This document shows, one piece after another, positions 59,484-64,000 of a stretch of DNA of 64,000 nt; position 1 is the stretch's first letter; each line of letters starts with the position of its first letter. The translations under genes were made by a program, and so were the position numbers. The stretch comes from Geomonas edaphica. GTDB lineage: Bacteria; Desulfobacterota; Desulfuromonadia; Geobacterales; Geobacteraceae. The notes below the pieces were generated by a model. The model was given only the letters and a program-made list of their open reading frames with translations, had not been told where the DNA came from and made no database searches. The stretch covers positions 145,765 to 209,764 of the forward strand of contig NZ_SSYB01000002.1 in NCBI RefSeq assembly GCF_004917075.1, in the 5' to 3' direction.

Positions 59484-59500
59484 GTTTGGGCACGTGCTGA

Positions 59501-60664
59501 CTACATTGCATCCTTGAAGATCTGGATGACCTGCTCAAGGGTCGCTTTGCGCGGGTTGGTGAACTGGCAAGCGTCCTTTTTTGCGTTTTCCGCCATGATC
59601 GAGAGGTCCTCTTCCTTCACGTTGAGGGCCTTGAGGCCGGTCGGGATGCCGATGGAAGCGGAGAGGCTGCGGATCCTGTCGATCGCCTTCTGGCCGGCTT
59701 CGGTCACGGAGAGGCCGTCGACGTTCTCGCCCAGTGCTTTTGCGACGTCGGCGAAACGCTCGGGGCAGGCGATCAGGTTGTACTGGCTGACGGCCGGCAG
59801 CAGGATGGCGTTGCAGACGCCGTGCGGCAGGTTGTAGAAGCCGCCCAGCTGGTGCGCCATGGAGTGAACGTAGCCAAGCGAAGCGTTGTTGAACGCCATG
59901 CCGGCCAGGTACTCGGCGTAAGCCATCTTGTCGCGTGCCTCGAGGTCTTCGCCGTTGGCGACAGCCTTGGAGAGGTATTTGGCGATCAGTTCGATGGCCT
60001 TGATGGCGCATGCGTCGGTGATCGGGGTAGCGATGGTGGAGACGTATGCCTCAACTGCGTGGGTGAGGGCGTCCATGCCGGTAGCAGCGGTCAGAGCGGC
60101 CGGCTTGCCGACCATGAGCAGCGGGTCGTTGATGGCGATGTTCGGAGTGCAGCGCCAGTCGACGATGGCCATCTTTACGTGGGTGTCGGTGTTGGTGATG
60201 ATGCAGAAACGGGTCATTTCGGAAGCGGTGCCGGCGGTGGTGTTGATGGCGACGAATGCCGGCATCGGCTTGGTGGACTTGTTGATGCCTTCGAAGTCGC
60301 GGATGTTGCCGCCGTTGCCGATGACGAGGCCAACGCCCTTGGCACAGTCATGGGAGGAACCGCCGCCCAGGGAGATGATCGCGTCGCAACCGTTTTCCTG
60401 GTACACCTTCACGCCGTCGTGCACGTTGATGTCGGTCGGATTCGGCTCGGCGCCGTCGAAGATGATGGCCTTTACGCCGGTGGCTTCCACCTGCTCCTTG
60501 ATCTTGTCGGCAACGCCCATAGCCGAAAGACCTTTGTCGGTTACGATGAGGGCCTTGGATGCGCCCAGTGCCTTCACCTGCTCACCGGTTTCCTTAGCGG
60601 AACCGATACCCATCAGCGAAACCGTCGGAATGAAGAAGCCGTAAGTCTGTTCTCCTAATGCCAT
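59501..60664 (-). CDS. Iron-containing alcohol dehydrogenase
   Basis: This 387-residue NAD(P)-dependent dehydrogenase is of the group III, iron-dependent type. It has SLGGGSSHDCAKGVG (NAD binding), the metal-binding Asp/His in the INDPLLMVGKP to MDALTHAVEAY region, then HSMAHQLGGFYNLPHGVCNAILLP with three His. It is near E. coli YiaY/FucO and Zymomonas AdhB. ATG 60662-60664 has AGGGGGAAAG upstream. A sigma-54 promoter and distant dyad precede it. Beside aor it probably supplies or consumes aldehydes (alcohol to acid route). Confidence 0.92.
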   Translation of the reverse strand: MALGEQTYGFFIPTVSLMGIGSAKETGEQVKALGASKALIVTDKGLSAMGVADKIKEQVEATGVKAIIFDGAEPNPTDINVHDGVKVYQENGCDAIISLGGGSSHDCAKGVGLVIGNGGNIRDFEGINKSTKPMPAFVAINTTAGTASEMTRFCIITNTDTHVKMAIVDWRCTPNIAINDPLLMVGKPAALTAATGMDALTHAVEAYVSTIATPITDACAIKAIELIAKYLSKAVANGEDLEARDKMAYAEYLAGMAFNNASLGYVHSMAHQLGGFYNLPHGVCNAILLPAVSQYNLIACPERFADVAKALGENVDGLSVTEAGQKAIDRIRSLSASIGIPTGLKALNVKEEDLSIMAENAKKDACQFTNPRKATLEQVIQIFKDAM

Positions 60665-60769
60665 TTTTCTTTCCCCCTGTTGTTTTTCCGGGCTATTTGC
60701 ACCGGGTTTGATTATTTTAAGATTCGTGCGGTGTTGCATACACTTTCCTAAAACGGTTTTCTACGCTTT

Positions 60770-60785
60770 CGCAAGGGGCGTACCA
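60770..60785 (-). promoter_or_regulatory. Sigma-54 (-24/-12) promoter of the alcohol dehydrogenase
   Basis: On the minus strand: TGGTACGCCCCTTGCG, matching TGGYACG-N4-TTGC with the invariant GG and GC correctly spaced. It lies ~105 bp upstream of the adh start. Confidence 0.75.
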
Positions 60786-60913
60786 GAATTCACTGTAAAC
60801 GCAATTTTTTGCCAGACCGAACAATTTTCATAGGATACCGTATACTTAACGAATCCTTTGTTTACATTAACCTGCACTAGCCCAAAGGTTGCGTTCTGAA
60901 ATCGAACAGTTGC

Positions 60914-60953
60914 GACGTTCCATAATGGAGCGTTTGCGCTTTTGTGGAACGTC
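60914..60953. promoter_or_regulatory. Candidate enhancer-binding-protein site upstream of adh
   Basis: GACGTTCCA (60914-60922) and TGGAACGTC (60945-60953) form a perfect 9-bp inverted repeat. An inner TCCATAATGGA palindrome lies at the left arm. It is ~130-180 bp upstream of the sigma-54 promoter, the usual place for an activator dimer. It also lies ~200 bp before moaA, so a moaA role is possible. The rest of 60665-61153 shows no gene. Confidence 0.55.
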
Positions 60954-61153
60954 CGTTTTGATTGCTAAACCGATGATCCCCGCCGTGCCCGCCTGTTGAA
61001 TTCAAAATCCCAAAAATTGGTTCGTTTGTTGTGTATTCACCATCTTACTTACCGCCTCATTAGTGCCAGGCGCGCCTTTTTGCGCCGAAGTGGAACAGTT
61101 GGTACCGATATTGCCTTGTATACGGCGAGGCGTGTTTCACAGGGGGATGCGGC

Positions 61154-62134
61154 ATGGCACTGATCGATACCTACGGCAGGCGGATCAACTACTTGAGACT
61201 CTCGGTCACCGACCGTTGCAACATGCGCTGCAGCTATTGCATGCCGGCGCAGGGGGTGGCGAAGCTCGGGCATAAAGAGATGTTGAGCTACGAGGAGCTT
61301 TACCGGGCGGCCGCTGCCTGCGTCGCGCAGGGGATAGAGAAGATAAGGGTGACCGGCGGGGAGCCGCTGGTCAGAAGAGGCATCGTCGATTTTCTCGGTC
61401 GCCTCTCGTCAATCCCGGGACTCAAGGAACTGGTGGTCACCACGAACGGGCTCCTCCTCGACGAACTCGCCCAGCCGCTCAGGCAGGCAGGGGTGGCCAG
61501 GCTCAACATAAGCCTAGATTCGCTGAGGGCGGAGACCTTTGCCAGGATCACCCGTGGTGCCGATCTGTACCGGGTTCTCTCGGGGATTGCTGCGGCGCAG
61601 GAAGCGGGCTTCGGGCCCTTGAAGATCAACATGGTGGTGATGCGCGGGGTGAACGACCAGGAGATCCTGGACTTCGCCGCCCTTACCCTGGACCACCCGT
61701 TCACGGTGCGTTTCATAGAGTACATGCCGACCCTGCAGGACGAGAGCTGGGGCGCCCAGAGCATGCCCGGCAGTGAGATCCTCGCACGCATAGCCGAGCG
61801 CTACCCGTTGCTGCCGCTGGTGAACTCCGAGATGGCGGGGCCGGCGAGGAATTACAAGATACAGGGTGCCGCGGGCGCCATCGGGATCATTACCCCGGTG
61901 TCGGGGCACTTCTGCGAGAGCTGCAACCGGATCAGGATCACGGCGACCGGCCGGGTACGTGGCTGTCTCTTTTCGGATCAGGGAATGGACCTGAAGCCTC
62001 TTCTGGCTTCCGACGATCCCGCTCCGCTGCACGAGGCGTTGAGCCGCATCGTGACGCAGAAGCCGGGACGGCATCATATCGCCGAGGAAGGGGCCGAGCA
62101 GGCCGTGGTCAACATGTCGAGGATAGGCGGTTAG
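61154..62134 (+). CDS. moaA: GTP 3',8-cyclase MoaA (radical SAM)
   Basis: This 326-residue enzyme is the first in molybdopterin synthesis, converting GTP to 3',8-cyclo-GTP. The N-terminal radical-SAM cluster motif is CNMRCSYC (Cys22, Cys26, Cys29). The C-terminal second cluster is in HFCESCNRIRITATGRVRGCLF. RVTGGEPLVRRG and LNISLDSLRAETF are also typical. It usually works with MoaC, which is not in this window. GGGGGATG precedes ATG 61154. It is divergent from adh and 59 bp before the MOSC gene. Confidence 0.94.
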   Translation: MALIDTYGRRINYLRLSVTDRCNMRCSYCMPAQGVAKLGHKEMLSYEELYRAAAACVAQGIEKIRVTGGEPLVRRGIVDFLGRLSSIPGLKELVVTTNGLLLDELAQPLRQAGVARLNISLDSLRAETFARITRGADLYRVLSGIAAAQEAGFGPLKINMVVMRGVNDQEILDFAALTLDHPFTVRFIEYMPTLQDESWGAQSMPGSEILARIAERYPLLPLVNSEMAGPARNYKIQGAAGAIGIITPVSGHFCESCNRIRITATGRVRGCLFSDQGMDLKPLLASDDPAPLHEALSRIVTQKPGRHHIAEEGAEQAVVNMSRIGG

Positions 62135-62193
62135 AAGACGGAGACCGGGGCTCGTGGAAGATGGGTCCGGGACCGGCGAAAACGGAGGAGACT

Positions 62194-62625
62194 ATGAGCG
62201 CGTCTGTAGTGGCGGTCAGCGTAAGCGAGAATAAGGGCGAGAGGAAGAAGCCGGGGCCGGCGGTCCACCTGAGGGAAAACTACGGCATCATCGGCGACGC
62301 GCACGCGGGGGACTGGCACCGCCAGGTGAGCCTTTTAGCCGAGGAGAGCATCGACAAGATGATCGCGCTGGGGCTTGCCGTCGGGCCGGGCGACTTCGCG
62401 GAGAACATCACCACGCGCGGCATCGAACTGGTGACTCTGCCGGTGGGGACTCGGATCGGCATCGGGCCGGTGGTGCTGGAGGTTTCCCAGATAGGAAAGG
62501 TCTGCCACACCCGGTGCGCCATCTACTACCAGGCGGGCGATTGCGTCATGCCGAAAGAGGGGATCTTCGCCACCGTGGTGAGCGGCGGTGTGGTGCGCCC
62601 CGAGGACAAGATCGAGCTGCTGTAA
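62194..62625 (+). CDS. MOSC domain protein
   Basis: This 143-residue protein is a stand-alone MOSC (molybdenum cofactor sulfurase C-terminal) domain. It has AVSVSENKGERKKPGPAVHLRENYGIIGDAHAGDWHRQVSLLAEESIDKM, GDFAENITTRGIELV and the Cys-containing VCHTRCAIYYQAGDCVMPKEGIF. MOSC domains bind and can transfer sulfur on the molybdopterin cofactor. ATG 62194 has GGAGGAG four bases upstream. Placed right after moaA it probably serves the same cofactor. Confidence 0.9.
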   Translation: MSASVVAVSVSENKGERKKPGPAVHLRENYGIIGDAHAGDWHRQVSLLAEESIDKMIALGLAVGPGDFAENITTRGIELVTLPVGTRIGIGPVVLEVSQIGKVCHTRCAIYYQAGDCVMPKEGIFATVVSGGVVRPEDKIELL

Positions 62626-62668
62626 CAGGCGGCATATTCAAATCAGCAGGCAAAGAAGGGGAGAAGTC

Positions 62669-62848
62669 ATGAAGGAAAGAAGTCAGAAGAAGGTGAACAT
62701 CATCTCGATACGCATGAGCGACGACGAGCGGGACGCCATCCAGAGGCTCATGGACAAAAGGGGGAAAAAGGCTTCCTTCATCATGCGCGAGGCGTTCGCA
62801 CTTTTCAGGGAGCAGTGGGAGGTTTCGAGGGGTGAGGCGACCCACTAG
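62669..62848 (+). CDS. Small ribbon-helix-helix-like protein
   Basis: This 59-residue basic protein reads QKKVNIISIRMSDDERDAIQRLMDKRGKKASFIMREAFALFREQWE. The short strand plus two helices is the MetJ/Arc (CopG-type) ribbon-helix-helix pattern, so it is likely a DNA-binding protein. AAGGGGAG precedes ATG 62669. The upstream in-frame codons are the MOSC gene tail. It lies 43 bp after the MOSC gene; whether it regulates this cluster is unknown. Confidence 0.65.
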   Translation: MKERSQKKVNIISIRMSDDERDAIQRLMDKRGKKASFIMREAFALFREQWEVSRGEATH

Positions 62849-62869
62849 GTGGTGCCACTAAAACCTTGA

Positions 62870-62912
62870 TGGACTCGGTGGACGCTCTGGACCTTGGACC
62901 TTGTGGACCCGG
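62870..62912 (+). repeat. Degenerate TGGAC-type repeat
   Basis: TGGAC recurs at 62870, 62879, 62888, 62895 and 62904 (spacings 9, 9, 7, 9), just past the RHH stop. It is a weak relative of the GTCGGACCA nonamer family. Confidence 0.45.
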
Positions 62913-62962
62913 TGGCCTGTGACAACGGGTTTGAACAGAGTTGGTAAAAGAAAGGATCTTCA

Positions 62963-63775
62963 ATGTACGTGGTGGCTTGCATTAAACAAGTGCCGGATAC
63001 GACTCAGGTGCAGATCGATCCGGTTACTAATACGCTGGTGCGCGATGGTATCCCTTTCATCGTAAATCCTTACGATACCCACGCCCTGGAGGAAAGCCTC
63101 CGCATGAAGGCGCGCTACGGGTTCAAGGCGGCGGCGCTCTCGATGGGACCGCCTAACGCGGAGGCGACCCTCAGAAAGGCGCTGGCTCTCGGCGTGGACG
63201 AAGCGATCCTCTGCTCGGACCGCGCCTTCGGTGGCGCGGATACGCTCTCCACCAGCAAAGTGCTGGCGGAGGCCATCAGGAAACTGGCCCAGGATGACGA
63301 GGTTGGGCTGGTCTTCTGCGGCAAGCAGACCATCGACGGCGATACGGCGCAGGTCGGCCCTGGCATCGCCATTCGCCTCGGCTTCTCGCAACTCACGCTC
63401 GTTGACCGCATCGAACACCTGGACTTCCTTTCCAGAAAAATCCGCGTGCGCCGCAAACTCGAGGGGCGCTACGAGATCGTTGAGGCAAAGCTGCCGGCCA
63501 TGATCACGGTGGTGCGCGAACTGAACCGCCCGCGCTACCCGACAGTCCCGATGCGGCTGAAGGCAGCTAAAAGCGAGGTGAAGGTCTGGAGCAACAACGA
63601 GCTGATGCTCGACCCCAACGGCATAGGCCTTAAGGGATCGCCTACCTGGGTGAGCAGGATCTTCTCGCCGCAGCGTGCGGCGGGCGAGATGATCGGCGAC
63701 GGTTTGAACGACCCCACTGGGACCGCCAAGCTCCTCTTGGAGAAGCTGGTGGCCAGGGACATGCTGGCGGTGTAG
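62963..63775 (+). CDS. etfB: Electron transfer flavoprotein beta subunit (set 2)
   Basis: This 270-residue EtfB starts MYVVACIKQVPDTTQVQIDP and has PYDTHALEESLRMK, CGKQTIDGDTAQVGPGIA and the family-typical LNRPRYPTVPMRLKAAKSEVKVW. It differs clearly from set 1 and resembles EtfB proteins that pair with a ferredoxin-bearing EtfA, as in bifurcating or lactate-dehydrogenase-linked systems. A partial etfA follows after repeats. Its dehydrogenase partner should lie beyond the window. Confidence 0.92.
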   Translation: MYVVACIKQVPDTTQVQIDPVTNTLVRDGIPFIVNPYDTHALEESLRMKARYGFKAAALSMGPPNAEATLRKALALGVDEAILCSDRAFGGADTLSTSKVLAEAIRKLAQDDEVGLVFCGKQTIDGDTAQVGPGIAIRLGFSQLTLVDRIEHLDFLSRKIRVRRKLEGRYEIVEAKLPAMITVVRELNRPRYPTVPMRLKAAKSEVKVWSNNELMLDPNGIGLKGSPTWVSRIFSPQRAAGEMIGDGLNDPTGTAKLLLEKLVARDMLAV

Positions 63776-63784
63776 TCACCACAG

Positions 63785-63890
63785 CTCCTCCCCCCGGAGG
63801 GGGGAGGTCGGGAGGGGGGAAGCCGTCCGAAGATAGACGCTGCGCGCCCCCTCCCTGACCCTCCCCCTCCAGGGGAGGGAGCGCATGGAA
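63785..63890. repeat. G/C-rich inverted repeats between etfB and etfA
   Basis: CTCCTCCCCCCGGAGGGGGG at 63785-63804 and CCCTCCCCCTCCAGGGGAGG at 63859-63878 are palindromic C-run/G-run elements, like those at 59366-59483. They split the etfB-etfA unit. Confidence 0.6.
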
Positions 63891-63930
63891 CTGCTTGAGC
63901 CTTAATTTAATAACGAGAGGACTACAGTTG

Positions 63931-64000
63931 ATGAGCGAGGTGAAAAAACTGAAAAAGCCGCGGGGGAAGGTTCGGCTCATAGAGGGGAAGTGCATCGCCT
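63931..64000 (+). CDS. etfA: Start of an electron transfer flavoprotein alpha subunit with N-terminal ferredoxin domain (3' cut by window edge)
   Basis: Only 23 codons are visible: MSEVKKLKKPRGKVRLIEGK and CIA. The KVRLIEGKCIA sequence is how ferredoxin-fused EtfA proteins lead into their first 4Fe-4S cysteines, and the position right after etfB agrees. Start ATG 63931 or TTG 63928, with GAGAGGA upstream. Identification is inferred from context and this short start; the rest lies outside the window. Confidence 0.6.
   Translation, partial: MSEVKKLKKPRGKVRLIEGKCIA

Noticed and set aside
60960..61153. Moco riboswitch before moaA
   Set aside because: Only a short GGCGC/GCGCC hairpin is visible; the conserved Moco motif elements are missing.

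Overview
The window is GC-rich, densely coded bacterial chromosome. The best fit is a member of the Geobacteraceae (Geobacter/Geomonas/Citrifermentans type, Desulfuromonadia). The reasons are a tungsten-type aldehyde:ferredoxin oxidoreductase beside its pterin-cofactor genes, two separate electron-transfer flavoprotein sets (one apparently with a ferredoxin-fused EtfA), a full AcnB, a MaeB-type malic enzyme, a SahR-like ArsR/methyltransferase beside ahcY, and many simple-sequence and palindromic intergenic repeats. The species call is inference from gene content only. I saw no rRNA, tRNA, insertion sequence, prophage or CRISPR array.

Layout. 1-5.2 kb: the 3' end of acnB, then pepF-type peptidase, a Fis-domain ORF, a YrfG-like nucleotidase and thrC. 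5.6-15.8 kb: the translation/RNA operon rimP-nusA-ylxR/ylxQ-infB-rbfA-nrnA-truB-rpsO-pnp. 15.8-19.7 kb: M16 protease, dut, M29 aminopeptidase, Sua5/YciO protein and a small membrane protein. 19.8-21 kb: queD-queE. 21.1-27.4 kb: moxR-DUF58-transglutaminase operon, TPR protein and a TonB-like protein. 27.6-36.2 kb: maeB, HIT, ROK kinase, DsbC-like, EndoQ-like PHP nuclease, MerR/nitroreductase pair, RluA-type synthase and small ORFs. 36.3-40.2 kb: response regulator-GGDEF, etfBA and a four-helix-bundle protein carrying an in-frame tandem repeat. 40.3-47.1 kb: ligA, a 42-bp tandem array, Rep/UvrD helicase, exported peroxiredoxin, cyclophilin and a lipoprotein. 47.3-54.4 kb: metK, a two-component system, nitronate monooxygenase-like protein, sahR-like regulator and ahcY. 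54.6-62.6 kb: a 29-aa membrane peptide, moeA-hesA-moaD-aor, adh, moaA and a MOSC protein. 62.7-64 kb: a small RHH protein, a second etfB and the start of etfA.

How the genes work together. The 5.6-15.8 kb block makes and matures the translation apparatus and turns over RNA. metK, the SahR-like regulator and ahcY handle SAM and its product SAH. The aor-moaD-hesA-moeA-adh-moaA-MOSC block couples alcohol/aldehyde oxidation to synthesis of the pterin cofactor; adh has a near-consensus sigma-54 promoter with an upstream dyad, as expected for an enhancer-controlled gene.

The most unusual material is in the repeats. A 9-bp family (GTCGGACCA type) lies between genes in several places and also inside a four-helix-bundle gene, where it is read as Ser-Asp-Arg repeats. 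A 7-bp family (GTTCNAC type) starts 3-11 nt after the stops of metK, ahcY and a response-regulator gene. A 42-bp array with an internal hairpin fills the divergent region between ligA and the helicase. GGGGCGAAT-type palindromes and C-rich inverted repeats are scattered through other gaps.
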